Translations under genes and position numbers: made by a program
Source of the DNA: Microbacterium sp. 1S1
Lineage (GTDB): Bacteria > Actinomycetota > Actinomycetes > Actinomycetales > Microbacteriaceae
DNA length: 64,000 nt
NCBI RefSeq assembly: GCF_008271365.1
Contig: NZ_CP043430.1
Location: 3,038,001 to 3,102,000, forward strand
Direction: 5' to 3'
In this document: in pieces, positions 16,627 through 25,624 of the stretch
Position numbering within the stretch: position 1 is the first letter of the stretch
Layout of the letters: each line of letters begins with the position of its first letter
The notes under the pieces: model-generated
Told to the model about the DNA's origin: nothing
Databases searched by the model: none
Seen by the model: the letters and a program-made list of their open reading frames with translations, nothing else

Positions 16627-17490
16627 ATGACGCGGAGAGGTGGTCGAGGTCGGGTTCGCATCGGTGTCTCGGGGTGGCGCTACGCCCGGTGGCGCGGCGA
16701 CTTCTACCCCCGCGGGCTGCCGCAGCGACGAGAGCTCGAGCACATCGGCTCGCTGTTCCCCACCGTGGAGCTCAACGGATCGTTCTACTCGCTGCAGCGG
16801 CCCGACAGCTACCGCCGGTGGGCGGACAGCGTCCCCGAGGACTTCGTGTTCGCGGTCAAGGGCTCGCGCTACGTCAGTCACATGCTGCGGCTGCGGAACG
16901 TCGAGCAGGCCCTGGCGAACTTCTTCGCCTCCGGGGTCCTCGCGCTCGGCCCCCGCCTGGGTCCGATCCTCTGGCAGCTCCCCGAGCGTCAGCGCTTCGA
17001 TGCCGAGCTCCTGGGGACCTTCCTCGACACGCTCCCTCGGACGACCGCAGAGGCCCTCGAGCTCGCACGCCGTCACGACGAGAGGCTCCAGGACAGGGCG
17101 TGGCTCGAGATCGACGCCGACCGTCCCCTCCGGTACGCCCTCGAACCGCGTTCCGACTCCTTCGCCGAAGAGCCGAGTCTGCGTCTCCTGCACGACCATG
17201 GCACCTCACTCGTGATCGCCGACACCGCCGGGAAGTGGCCCCGGTTCGACGCGCTCACCTCCGGCATCGTCTACATTCGGCTCCACGGCGCGCAGATGCT
17301 CTACCACAGCGCATACACCGAGGCTGAGCTGCGGGACTGGGCGACCCTCATCCGCGGCTGGGCCGACGGGACCGGGGCCGGCGATGGGAAGCCGCGAGAT
17401 GTCTACGTCTACTTCGACAACGACGCGCGGGGACACGCGCCCCACGACGCGTTGGCTCTGGTCAGGCTCGTCGCGGAGGCCTCCCTGTGA
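16627..17490 (+). CDS. DUF72 (YecE-type) protein
   Basis: A 287-residue TIM-barrel-like DUF72 protein. Family hallmarks are IGVSGWRYARWRGDFYP at the start, LGPILWQLPE near 115, and the C-terminal YVYFDNDARGHAPHDAL. The biochemical role of this widespread family is unknown; some members are linked by neighbourhood to Fe-S assembly or DNA repair. ATG at 16627 chosen because the conserved IG.SGW motif follows within 15 residues. It stands alone, and its stop codon lies inside a hairpin shared with the convergent reductase gene. Confidence 0.85.
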   Translation: MTRRGGRGRVRIGVSGWRYARWRGDFYPRGLPQRRELEHIGSLFPTVELNGSFYSLQRPDSYRRWADSVPEDFVFAVKGSRYVSHMLRLRNVEQALANFFASGVLALGPRLGPILWQLPERQRFDAELLGTFLDTLPRTTAEALELARRHDERLQDRAWLEIDADRPLRYALEPRSDSFAEEPSLRLLHDHGTSLVIADTAGKWPRFDALTSGIVYIRLHGAQMLYHSAYTEAELRDWATLIRGWADGTGAGDGKPRDVYVYFDNDARGHAPHDALALVRLVAEASL

Positions 17491-17504
17491 CGCGGCCTCC
17501 GCGA
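17471..17504. terminator. Hairpin between convergent genes
   Basis: TCGCGGAGGCC and GGCCTCCGCGA form a perfect 11-bp stem with a 12-base loop containing the DUF72 stop codon. It probably ends transcription from both sides; no T run. Confidence 0.55.
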
Positions 17505-17511
17505 GCGCGGG

Positions 17512-18093
17512 CTACCGGTCGCCGACGTGGCCCGGAGCGGTGAGCGACAGCACTCGTTCGACGAAGGCCGCGTACTCCTCCATGTAATGCGCGAGGAACT
17601 TCTCCGTGTCGGCGTCATGCACCTGGCCGTCCGCGCCGAACACCTCGGGTCGGAACGTGATGTAGGCCTCGGGTGCGTTGAGTTGCGGCGCGTTGAGGAA
17701 GCTCAGCACGCTCCGCATCGAGGACTGCATGACCGCCGTGCCGATCGCGCCGGTGGAGGCCCCGATGATCCCGGTGGGTTTGCGGGCGAAGGAGTTGTGC
17801 CCCCACGGGCGCGAGCCCCAGTCGATGGCGTTCTTCAGCGCACCGGGGATGGACCGGTTGTACTCCGGTGAGACGAGGAGCAGACCGTCCGAGCCCTCGA
17901 CCGCGCGTTTGAACGCGGTGACGGCGGACACGGGTTCGAGTTCGTCGTCGCGGTTGTACAGCGGGAGGTCTCGGATGGGGATCTCCACGAGCTCGAGCTC
18001 CGGCGGCGCCAGCCGTACGAGGGCCGTGGCGAGGACGCGGTTGATCGAGTCCGATGCGAGGCTGCCGATGAGATAGCCGATCCGGTGGGTCAT
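17512..18093 (-). CDS. NADPH-dependent FMN reductase family protein
   Basis: A 193-residue flavodoxin-like reductase. IGYLIGSLASDSINRVLA holds the phosphate-binding loop, LLLVSPEYNRSIPGALKNAI near 78-97 is the FMN-binding PEYN motif, and PTGIIGASTGAIG is the second FMN loop. The family (ArsH/azoreductase-like NADPH:quinone reductases) reduces quinones, azo compounds or flavin. It is divergent from helR with 129 bases between them that contain the rifamycin-element-like palindrome, so the two may be co-regulated; a role in modifying a quinone such as rifamycin is only inference. ATG at 18093. Confidence 0.85.
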   Translation of the reverse strand: MTHRIGYLIGSLASDSINRVLATALVRLAPPELELVEIPIRDLPLYNRDDELEPVSAVTAFKRAVEGSDGLLLVSPEYNRSIPGALKNAIDWGSRPWGHNSFARKPTGIIGASTGAIGTAVMQSSMRSVLSFLNAPQLNAPEAYITFRPEVFGADGQVHDADTEKFLAHYMEEYAAFVERVLSLTAPGHVGDR

Positions 18094-18136
18094 GATGAGG
18101 TCCCCTCGTCTCCCTGCATTTCCAGGATATCGCCGG

Positions 18137-18164
18137 GATGGGGGCTTGCCACAAGGCCCCCATC
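18137..18164. promoter_or_regulatory. RAE-like inverted repeat upstream of helR
   Basis: GATGGGGGCTTG and CAAGGCCCCCATC face each other across CCA. From memory, the rifamycin-associated element that controls rifamycin-resistance genes including helR in Actinobacteria has a GGGGCTTGC / CAAGGCCCC core, which this matches. It sits in the reductase-helR intergenic region, 58 bases before the helR start. Confidence 0.7.
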
Positions 18165-18222
18165 GCCGGGCAGAATCGACGGCTCGCGTGCCATCGTGCG
18201 CGTTTCCGCGAAGGAGATTCCG

Positions 18223-20352
18223 GTGCTCGACCCCTTTCACCTTTCCGATCGACATGCCGCGAAGTCGGCGGACCGCCTCATCGCCGCCGACCGCGCTCAC
18301 CTCCGGCGGCTCGATGCTGCGTTGTCGCGCGAACGGGACGCGCTATCCGCCCGCCTCGCGCTCCTGCGACGGCAGACCGCCGAAGCCGGCGTCACGGCGG
18401 TGGAGCGCGACCTCGAGATCCGGCGACTCAGCGCGACGCTGCGGCTCAGGGACCGGTTCGGGATCGACATGTGCCTCGGCCGCATGACGCCGGCCGACGG
18501 GCCACCCGTCTACATCGGTCGCAGCGGCGTCTCCGACGCGGACGGCACGCGGCTGCTCGTCGACTGGCGGGCCCCGGCCGCGGAGCCGTACTTCGCCGCC
18601 ACTTGGGAGGACCCGAAGGGCCTCGTCGCGCGGCGCCGGTATCGCTGGACGGACGGGCGGATCACGGACTACTGGGACGAGGCCCTGTGCCCGGCGGGGC
18701 TCACGGACACGGTATCCCTCGACGACCAATCCGCCTTCCTCGCCAGTCTGGACACCGACCGCACGGGGCGGATGCGCGACGTGCTGGCGACGATCCAGGC
18801 GGATCAGGACGCGATCGTCCGGGCACCCTCGCCGGGCACCCTCGTCGTGGACGGGGGGCCGGGCACCGGGAAGACCGTCGTCGCGCTGCACCGTGCGGCG
18901 CAGCTCCTGTACGCGGAGCCCCGACTCACGAACGGCGCGGGCGGCATGCTCTTCGTGGGGCCGAATGCCCAATACCTCGGGTACGTCGAGGACGTGCTGC
19001 CGAGCCTCGGAGAGGACACGGTGCGGCTGTGCACCCTGCGGGACCTCACTCCGGAAGGTGCGACCGCCATCGCCGAGACGGACCCTCGCGTCGCGGCGGC
19101 GAAGGAGCGACTGGATCCGGACCGGGTGATCGCGGCGGCGGTCGCGGCCCTGACGAGTCCTCCCCCGCATGCGCTCCGCATCGAGTCGCCGTGGGCCGAC
19201 CTCTGGGTGGGCAGGGACGACTGGGCCGACCTCTTCGCGACAGCGGATCCGGCAACGCCGCGCAACGAGGCGCGGGATGAGGTCTGGGAGGAGCTCCTGG
19301 AGATGCTCGTCGATCAGCTCCCCGACGAGGAGGTCCCCGAGTCCGCGGTTCGCCGATGGCTGCGGCAGGACGACGAGCTCACCGGGACGTTCGTCCGGGC
19401 CTGGCCACTCCTCTCGCCTGCGGCTGTGGTCGCGACGCTCTGGGCTTCGCCGGGGCTTCTCGCGCGATGCGCCCCCGGTCTCTCGCCGGAGGATCTGGAA
19501 GCCCTGCGTCGCAGCGACGGCGGACCGTGGACGGACGCGGATCTCCCCCTGCTCGACGCGGCGCACCGACGGATCGGGAGTCCCGAGGCCGTGCGAGAGC
19601 AGCATCGACGCCAGGCGGCGTCCGCGGCGGTGCAGGACCAGATGTCCGCGGTGGTCCAGCACCTGGTGGCGAGCGACGACAGCGAGATGAAGGTGATGTC
19701 CATCCTGCGCGGCCAGGACGCCAGGAACGTGCTCGCCGGAGTGGATGCCCCGGCCCCGCTGCCGCCGGATGAGCTGGCGGGTCCCTTCGGGCACATCGTC
19801 GTGGACGAAGCGCAGGAACTGACCGACGCGCAATGGCGCACGCTTCTCGCGCGCTGTCCATCCCGGAGCTTCACGGTCGTGGGCGACCGGGCGCAGGCGC
19901 GACGGGAGTTCACGGAGTCCTGGGGCGAGCGCCTGGAGCGCCTCGGGCTGCGGGACGTGCGCGTCGCCTCGCTGCGGGTGAACTACCGCACGCCCGCCGA
20001 GGTGATGGCGGTGGCCGGCCCCGCGATCCGCGAAGCCCTGCCGGATGCGAACGTCCCCTCGTCGGTGCGAGAGAGCGGTATCCCGATCCGCCACGGTGGG
20101 CTCGGCGAGGTGGACGACGTGCTGGATGCCTGGCTGGCCTCGCACCCGGACGGGGTGGCCGCGGTCATCGGCGACTCGGCGTTCGCACCGCGGCCTCGCG
20201 TCCGCGCATTGACGCCGGAAAGTGCCAAGGGGCTGGAGTTCGATCTCGTGGTACTCGTACGGCCGGAAGCGTTCGGCGACGGGCGCATCGGCGCGGTCGA
20301 CCGCTACGTCGCGATGACCAGGACGACCAGGGAACTCGTCGTGCTGCGGTGA
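18223..20352 (+). CDS. helR: HelR, RNA polymerase-recycling superfamily I helicase-like ATPase
   Basis: A 709-residue UvrD-like protein. The first 190 residues include a coiled coil (about 25-75) with no helicase motif, as in HelD/HelR proteins that enter RNA polymerase. Walker A is GGPGTGKTVVALH at 211-223, motif II is IVVDEAQELTD, motif III VVGDRAQ, and the late motifs ASLRVNYRTPAEV and AKGLEFDLVVLV are intact. HelR removes stalled RNA polymerase and displaces rifamycins, giving tolerance (known in Streptomyces). GTG at 18223 has AAGGAG seven bases upstream. The palindrome upstream fits rifamycin-type induction. HelD of other actinobacteria is longer; length and context favour HelR. Confidence 0.85.
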   Translation: MLDPFHLSDRHAAKSADRLIAADRAHLRRLDAALSRERDALSARLALLRRQTAEAGVTAVERDLEIRRLSATLRLRDRFGIDMCLGRMTPADGPPVYIGRSGVSDADGTRLLVDWRAPAAEPYFAATWEDPKGLVARRRYRWTDGRITDYWDEALCPAGLTDTVSLDDQSAFLASLDTDRTGRMRDVLATIQADQDAIVRAPSPGTLVVDGGPGTGKTVVALHRAAQLLYAEPRLTNGAGGMLFVGPNAQYLGYVEDVLPSLGEDTVRLCTLRDLTPEGATAIAETDPRVAAAKERLDPDRVIAAAVAALTSPPPHALRIESPWADLWVGRDDWADLFATADPATPRNEARDEVWEELLEMLVDQLPDEEVPESAVRRWLRQDDELTGTFVRAWPLLSPAAVVATLWASPGLLARCAPGLSPEDLEALRRSDGGPWTDADLPLLDAAHRRIGSPEAVREQHRRQAASAAVQDQMSAVVQHLVASDDSEMKVMSILRGQDARNVLAGVDAPAPLPPDELAGPFGHIVVDEAQELTDAQWRTLLARCPSRSFTVVGDRAQARREFTESWGERLERLGLRDVRVASLRVNYRTPAEVMAVAGPAIREALPDANVPSSVRESGIPIRHGGLGEVDDVLDAWLASHPDGVAAVIGDSAFAPRPRVRALTPESAKGLEFDLVVLVRPEAFGDGRIGAVDRYVAMTRTTRELVVLR

Positions 20353-20398
20353 CGGTGGGCCTCTGGTCTCGGCCCGCCCGCCGCTCTACCCTGAGGCG

Positions 20399-20551
20399 AT
20401 GACGAACCGCGAGGGGGCGGCACCCCACTGCCCGGAAGACGACGTCGTGATGCTCGCCGTCGCGGGCGGCTGGAGGTGCCCGGAGTGCGGACACCTCCAG
20501 CAGCCGCAGGATGCCGAGGACCCGGAAGCCTTCCGGAATCCGGGCTGGTGA
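20399..20551 (+). CDS. Short CPEC-motif protein
   Basis: A 50-residue reading frame starting MTNREGAAPHCPEDDVVM and containing WRCPECGH, a half zinc ribbon, with an HC pair further upstream that could complete a site. It begins 46 bases after helR. GAGG is only 2 bases from the ATG, so the ribosome site is weak. Codon third positions are G/C as in real genes. Function unknown. Confidence 0.5.
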   Translation: MTNREGAAPHCPEDDVVMLAVAGGWRCPECGHLQQPQDAEDPEAFRNPGW

Positions 20552-20554
20552 TCA

Positions 20555-20767
20555 TCAGGCGTCGTCCGGGTCACCCCCGTCGGTGATGACGCCGGTCGGC
20601 TCGCTGTGCTCGATCTCGTGGCGGACGCCGTGCTCGGACGCGAGTGCCTCCCCCTCTTCGATCGCCTCGTCGCGGCTGGTGTAGCTGCGGGAGAGTTCGG
20701 GGGCACCGTCCACCTCGTTCACCCACTGGCCGTTCTTGGATCGGGTCACGATCGATGCGATGGCCAT
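20555..20767 (-). CDS. DUF2188-domain protein
   Basis: A 70-residue protein with the DUF2188 pattern: WVNEVDGAPELSRSYTSRDEAIEEGEALA, where a tryptophan strand is followed by a helix. The C-terminal part ends in acidic residues. DUF2188 proteins are small and uncharacterised. The ATG overlaps the stop of the acidic gene upstream by one base (TGATG), so they are co-translated. Confidence 0.75.
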   Translation of the reverse strand: MAIASIVTRSKNGQWVNEVDGAPELSRSYTSRDEAIEEGEALASEHGVRHEIEHSEPTGVITDGGDPDDA

Positions 20768-21084
20768 CAGACGTCTCCGGGGCCCAGGTCGCCCTGCCCG
20801 TCGTCGCCGAGGTCGGCGAGCACCGGGTCATCCCCCTGGCTCTCGGGCTGCGGAGCGGAACCAGGCAGGTCCGTCGCCGGCACCTGGTCGTCGGGGTCGG
20901 GGATCTCGTCGGGATCACGGCCCGTCGCGGTGGTCGCGTCCAGCTCCTCCGGCGTCGCGCCGTCGTCGAGGGCTTCCGTGCGCTCCCATTCCGCCTGCGC
21001 GGGATCGTTGCTGGGGTCGGCCTCGGTTGTCGCGTCGCCGTCACGCAGCGGCTGACCGCCGACGTCGTCGGGTGTCGATTCCAT
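20767..21084 (-). CDS. Acidic disordered protein co-transcribed with DUF2188
   Basis: A 105-residue protein composed mostly of Asp, Glu, Pro, Gly and Thr with no hydrophobic segments, so probably disordered. AAGGAGGAGAC precedes the ATG at 21084, a strong ribosome site that sets the start; the open frame further upstream has none. It is coupled to the DUF2188 gene. Function unknown; resembles the small acidic gene at 16.4 kb in composition only. Confidence 0.65.
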   Translation of the reverse strand: MESTPDDVGGQPLRDGDATTEADPSNDPAQAEWERTEALDDGATPEELDATTATGRDPDEIPDPDDQVPATDLPGSAPQPESQGDDPVLADLGDDGQGDLGPGDV

Positions 21085-21256
21085 GTCTCCTCCTTCGATC
21101 GGACTGTCCCCAGTCTCCCCGCCGCAACCGGAGTCGCCGAGGGGCTTGAGGAGTCCTCGCTGAGCAGCTAGGTTCCGGCGCCACCGCGCCTCTCCGTCCC
21201 GTAGCTCTCCGACGTCATCTCCTTCCTGCGAACAGCACGACCGTCGGAAGCCCTCA

Positions 21257-24200
21257 TCACAGGGGACGCACCGCCGTGTCGAGAGGTTCCTCCTCGCAGA
21301 GCTCGCGGATCGCAGCCGCGAGGGCATCGCGAGAACGCCCGTGCGGGAAGGGACCGGCTGCGACGTCGGCCAGACTCCGTCCGTCGGGTAGAGCCGGAGT
21401 CGCCGGATTGACACCCCCGTGCACGAGAAGCGTGCGAGCGAGCGGCGCCACCTCCGTCTCCGCGAGGTCTCGATGCAGGAGCTGCACGAACGGATGGCCG
21501 TCCGGGAGCGTGGCGGCGGGCGTCGGCGCGGCGGTCGCGCCGGCTTCGAGCAGCCGCCGCAGCACCGGTTCGTCCCCGGCGTCGAGCGTCGGGTTCGCGA
21601 ACAGCACGTTGACGGGGCTGAGGAACGAGAGAAGGGGCGAGGCGTCGAGCCGCTGCGCCAGGAGCCAGAGCGCGATCTCGCGCCGACGGGCGGAGTCCGG
21701 GTTGCTGAGTGCCGCGTCGAGGAGGAAACGATACGCCGGCGCGTCGACGACGACGTCGAGCAGGTCGTTCAGCGTGCCGGTGAGCGCGAGATCGGGGAAC
21801 ACGCCCAGTCCGGCGTAAACCTGCTCGATCTCCTCGCGCTCGGGCACGCGGTCGAACACGAAGCTCGCGTACGGCGCATCGAGGAGGGTCGGTGGCCCCA
21901 TCCGCTCGCCCACACGCAGCGCCCACTGAAGCTGCGGCACGCCGATGGCTTCGGCGTAGATCGTCTCGAGCGGGTTCGTCGTGTCCACCTCCTCCCCCGG
22001 GAGCGTGGCGCGGACCCGCTGCAGCATGCCGTCGGACGCCCGCCAGTCGACGTCGTCTCGCCAGAACACCGCGTGAACGGCCGGCAGAGTCGTCGCGCCG
22101 CCGAGGAGCCCGCCGGCCGTCTCGGTCTGCTCGTTCACACCGCGCCGGACGACGGGGAAGAAGCCTCCAGGATCACGATCGACCACCAGCGACAGCAGGT
22201 CGTCGGGCACCCCGGCGAGAAGCGCCACCTGGTCCTCGAAGGAGGGTAGAGGCCGAGCTGCGGCGTCCGGACCGGTCGGGTGGGACAGGAGAAGCCCGCG
22301 ACCGTCGTGGGTGAAGTGCCACGTCCAGAAGTGGTCTCCCGTGCGGAAGCCGCCGCGCATCGCGTCGGGGACGATCGACGTGCCCTCGAGTGGCGGACCG
22401 TCCCACGCCAGGGGTCCGGACGCCGGGGAGTCGCCGACCAGAGCCGACACGTCGGAGAGGATACGGGCCCGGATTCGGAGTTCCCAGGGGCTGCTCCCCC
22501 GCGCCAGGTCGAGCACGGCGTCCGGCCTCGCGATGACGATGATGACCTCGGGATCGTCGCCGTACGAATGATCGGGCGTGCCGGCGACCACGGCGACGGC
22601 GTGGCCGTTGACCCACCAGAGCGGCGCGGTGAGGAGTCCCGTGGCCCGCATGACGCGAGTCAGTGGACTGCGGCGGTCCGTCCCCGTCTTCTCGTTCCGG
22701 GCGTGGATCTCTCCGGCCGCTCCCCATCGCTCGCTCATGACGCGGATGAGGTCCTCCGCCCAGGCCTGCAGGGCGTCGACGGTCCATCGCTCCCCCGACG
22801 CGAGCACGACGCGGAGCGCTCGACCGTGGTCGTCGCGAAGGCCGCGTCCGCCGATCTCGAACGTGCGGTCGGCCCAGTCGACGTCCTCCGGCGAGCGCTC
22901 CCACCAGGCTGCCGTCACCCGCTCGATGTCGGCCACGAGGTCGCGGTGATCGCCACTCGTGGGCACCGCGTAGCCGAGGCGTTCGGAGTCGGACGGGCGG
23001 TCCTGTTCCGGATACGGGCACGCGGCGAAGACCTGCTCGAACCAGGCGCGCCGTTCGTCACCCTCCCGGGACATCTCGTCGACGGTGAGGGCACCGCCCA
23101 GGCGGTAGGGCTGGCGCACCGCCGCACCGAAGCCGAAGTCGTCCATGCCGAAGTCGTTGCGACGGCCGATCTCCATGAGCGACGGCGAGACGCACCAGTG
23201 TGCTCCGTCGAACCACACCGCCCCGGTGATGACGGGTACAGGTTCGTCCCCGAGCATGCGGAATTCCAGGTCGTGCTCCGCCACCGCGCCCCGGGCGTCC
23301 TCGCCACGGGCGGGGATGAGGGCGCGGAGGTCGTCCGGCACTCTGTCCAGCATCCGCGCGGCGAGGATCAGCCAGGCTTCCGCGAGGTCCGCCTCGCGCT
23401 CGGACCGGTCCGGGGCATCCGGATCGCCGCCACCATGCTGCTGCTGCACCTCGGCGAGGAACTGCGCCGGTGCCTCTTCCGCGAACGTCGACGTCGGGTC
23501 CTGGATGAGTACGAGGATGCGGCCGTCGTCCGTGAACGTCCAGACCGTCGTCACCCCGCTGCGCGACTGCAGGCTGAAGCGGGATGCCGGGACGTCGACG
23601 TCGCGCAGCCGCACCTCGCCCGCGCCGAACAGAGTGCTCAGCAGCCAGGCGCGGCGTCGCAGCTCGATCGGATGCTCGCCGTTCATGAGAAGGTCGTTGT
23701 GCATGTCCTCTTCCGGCAGGAGCGCGCTGAGGCTGCCGACGGCGTACTCGCGAGGCAGCACGACCATCGCCTGGCGCAGCATGCTCTGCCGGGGTTCGGC
23801 GTCCCAGTTCGTGACGAGCACGCAGTACAGGTCACCGCGGTCCCACATCTCCGCCTCGGGAATACCCACCGAGACGAGGACCACGTCGAGGATGCCCTCC
23901 GGATCCTGGTTCTCCCCGACGAGCGACGGCGTGCGCACCATCGGCTCACCCCACGCTTCGCGCAGCGACCGGCGCACCGTCTCCGTCCACTCCTCCGCGT
24001 AGGCGGCGAACCCGCCGGCGGGAACCTCCAGCTCTGCGGGTGGATTCGGCTTCAGCGACTCGTCCGCGTCGGGGTCGTAGCCTCCGAGCGGGAGCAGCCA
24101 CACCCCCTGGGACTCCTCCACCTCGACCCCCTCGAACGTGAAGGCGTCGCGCGTCTCCCCGGCGAGCAGGTGCGCGACGAGGCGGTCGAGGAAGCCGGGA

Positions 24201-24313
24201 ACCTCGTCCTCGCCGAACGGCGGCTTGTAGTACGGGAGATCCTCCTCCGTCTCGTCGTTCGCGTCCGCGTCGTCCCTGCCGGTGTCCTCGACCATGCCCC
24301 ACCCCGTCGTCAT
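21257..24313 (-). CDS. Large orphan protein with repeat-like C terminus
   Basis: A 1018-residue protein, soluble, without signal peptide or membrane helix. I recognise no catalytic motif. Two regions in the first 700 residues look internally alike: an open pair VTTVWTFTDDGRILVLIQDPTS (near 240) and DHFWTWHFTHDGRGLLLSH (near 660), each with W.FT.DGR.L, suggesting a duplicated beta-rich module. The last 150 residues (PVLRRLLEAGATAAPTPAATLPD, LARTLLVHGGVNPATPALPDG) look like ankyrin repeats. The start is ATG at 24313; an in-frame Met at residue 7 is also possible. Alone on its transcript. Could be a large effector or scaffold; function unknown. Confidence 0.75.
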   Translation of the reverse strand: MTTGWGMVEDTGRDDADANDETEEDLPYYKPPFGEDEVPGFLDRLVAHLLAGETRDAFTFEGVEVEESQGVWLLPLGGYDPDADESLKPNPPAELEVPAGGFAAYAEEWTETVRRSLREAWGEPMVRTPSLVGENQDPEGILDVVLVSVGIPEAEMWDRGDLYCVLVTNWDAEPRQSMLRQAMVVLPREYAVGSLSALLPEEDMHNDLLMNGEHPIELRRRAWLLSTLFGAGEVRLRDVDVPASRFSLQSRSGVTTVWTFTDDGRILVLIQDPTSTFAEEAPAQFLAEVQQQHGGGDPDAPDRSEREADLAEAWLILAARMLDRVPDDLRALIPARGEDARGAVAEHDLEFRMLGDEPVPVITGAVWFDGAHWCVSPSLMEIGRRNDFGMDDFGFGAAVRQPYRLGGALTVDEMSREGDERRAWFEQVFAACPYPEQDRPSDSERLGYAVPTSGDHRDLVADIERVTAAWWERSPEDVDWADRTFEIGGRGLRDDHGRALRVVLASGERWTVDALQAWAEDLIRVMSERWGAAGEIHARNEKTGTDRRSPLTRVMRATGLLTAPLWWVNGHAVAVVAGTPDHSYGDDPEVIIVIARPDAVLDLARGSSPWELRIRARILSDVSALVGDSPASGPLAWDGPPLEGTSIVPDAMRGGFRTGDHFWTWHFTHDGRGLLLSHPTGPDAAARPLPSFEDQVALLAGVPDDLLSLVVDRDPGGFFPVVRRGVNEQTETAGGLLGGATTLPAVHAVFWRDDVDWRASDGMLQRVRATLPGEEVDTTNPLETIYAEAIGVPQLQWALRVGERMGPPTLLDAPYASFVFDRVPEREEIEQVYAGLGVFPDLALTGTLNDLLDVVVDAPAYRFLLDAALSNPDSARRREIALWLLAQRLDASPLLSFLSPVNVLFANPTLDAGDEPVLRRLLEAGATAAPTPAATLPDGHPFVQLLHRDLAETEVAPLARTLLVHGGVNPATPALPDGRSLADVAAGPFPHGRSRDALAAAIRELCEEEPLDTAVRPL

Positions 24314-24350
24314 CGAAACAGCCTTGGGACGAGCATACGGACGGGCGGCG

Positions 24351-24701
24351 TCACTCCGCAGAGTCGATGAGCTCGAGGAGCTTCCGCAGCTCGTCCCGGA
24401 TCTCCTCGTGGTCGTACTGTCCGGCGCGACTCTCCCCCGAGATCACGCCGGAGCGACGCACTTTTCGGAAATCACCGAAGGGAAAGCTGTACGCCTTCTT
24501 CGTCTCGGCGTTCTCGCTCTTGTCGATGCCGAGGTGCCAGTGGGAGAACTCCGTCCACCCATGCTCCTCGATGAAGCGGTTCTCGTCTTCTGCGGTGGGC
24601 GCCGCCTCGGACCAGTCGTCACGTTCGTCCCGCACGACCTTGCCGTCGCGGACGAGGGAACGCGCGAGCTTCAGCGCCGGTCGGTTCAGTTCGATAGCCA
24701 T
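24351..24701 (-). CDS. Conserved actinobacterial hypothetical protein
   Basis: A 116-residue protein starting MAIELNRPALKLARSLVRDG and containing EDENRFIEEHG, HLGIDKSENAETK and FPFGDFRKVRRSGVISGESRAGQY. I recognise this pattern as a widespread uncharacterised actinobacterial family. The start is set by this conserved N terminus; the frame stays open far upstream but without coding character. Ends 37 bases before the 1018-residue gene, which starts downstream on the same strand, so they may be co-transcribed. Confidence 0.75.
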   Translation of the reverse strand: MAIELNRPALKLARSLVRDGKVVRDERDDWSEAAPTAEDENRFIEEHGWTEFSHWHLGIDKSENAETKKAYSFPFGDFRKVRRSGVISGESRAGQYDHEEIRDELRKLLELIDSAE

Positions 24702-24838
24702 GGCGGAAACGCTAGGACGCGGGACGGCGGAGCCGTAGCCCCTTGACGGGGCATGCAGAAGACCCGGAGACTCTCGCGAGCGTCCTGGCCGGTCTCGTTC
24801 GGGCCCTCCGCCGCGGCGCCAGAGATCATCCCCCGCAC

Positions 24839-25624
24839 CTAGAAGGTGTTGGCACTCTTCGCGAGGAGCCCGCCGTCGCACACGAGGTGACTGCCGGTGA
24901 CGTACGCGCTCTCCGGGCCGAGAAGCCACAGGACGGCGTCGGCGATCTCCTCTGGACGCGCCATTCGCCCCAGCGGGATCTGCTGGCGCGCCGCCTCCCC
25001 CAGCTCGGTGCGGCGGGCGGCCAACGCCTCTCCCTCCAAGCCGAAATAGAGGATGTCGGTGTCGGTGGCGCCAGGGACGACGGCGTTGACCCGCACCCCG
25101 TCCGGGGCGGCGTCCAATGCGGCGGCCCGCACGAACGCGGAGACGCCACCCTTCGATGCCCCGTAGGCCGTGTTCGCTCCCCCGGCGAAGCCCACGAAGG
25201 CCGACGGCGACGAGACGCACACCAGGGAACCGCCCGTGCCCTCGGCTCGCCAGCGGTGGAGGGCCGCGCGTGCCGTCAGGAAGGTCCCGCGGAGGTTGAC
25301 CGCCATCACGCGGTCCCACGACTCGACGCTCGCCGACGCGAGCGGCTCGCTCACCTCGATGCCCGCGTTCGCGACGACCCCGGTGATCGTTGGCAGACGC
25401 TCGGCGGCGGTCGCGAAGGCCGCGTCGACCTCGCTCTCGACGCTCACGTCGCAGCGGAGCGCGAGGGCAGAGGCAGCCCCCGCTGCGAGCGCCGCCGCCG
25501 CGGTGTCCGCCAGCGCGCGCTCATCGATGTCGAGGAGGGCGATGTGCTGGCCCCGCGCGGCGGCGCGGAGCACGATACCGCGGCCGATCCCGGCGGCCGC
25601 ACCGGTGACGACGACCGTGCTCAC
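24839..25624 (-). CDS. SDR-family oxidoreductase, last gene of the sugar-acid regulon
   Basis: A 261-residue short-chain dehydrogenase. The TGAAAGIGRGI coenzyme loop is at residues 7-17, NAG is near 88-90, and the catalytic pair YxxxK is AYGASKGG near 157. It overlaps the gntR stop by GTGA, so it is translated with the regulator. In sugar-acid loci such an enzyme typically oxidises a sugar or sugar-lactone carbon or a 3-keto intermediate; its substrate here is inferred from company: aldose epimerase, dehydratase, aldolase and kinase. Confidence 0.85.
   Translation of the reverse strand: MSTVVVTGAAAGIGRGIVLRAAARGQHIALLDIDERALADTAAAALAAGAASALALRCDVSVESEVDAAFATAAERLPTITGVVANAGIEVSEPLASASVESWDRVMAVNLRGTFLTARAALHRWRAEGTGGSLVCVSSPSAFVGFAGGANTAYGASKGGVSAFVRAAALDAAPDGVRVNAVVPGATDTDILYFGLEGEALAARRTELGEAARQQIPLGRMARPEEIADAVLWLLGPESAYVTGSHLVCDGGLLAKSANTF

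Noticed and set aside
18343..20145. 600-codon minus-strand frame opposite helR
   Set aside because: helR has all helicase motifs in frame; the mirror frame has none.
22280..24370. 696-codon plus-strand frame opposite the 1018-residue orphan
   Set aside because: Arg/His/Asp-rich mirror composition. The minus-strand frame has normal protein composition and ends cleanly, though it is an orphan.
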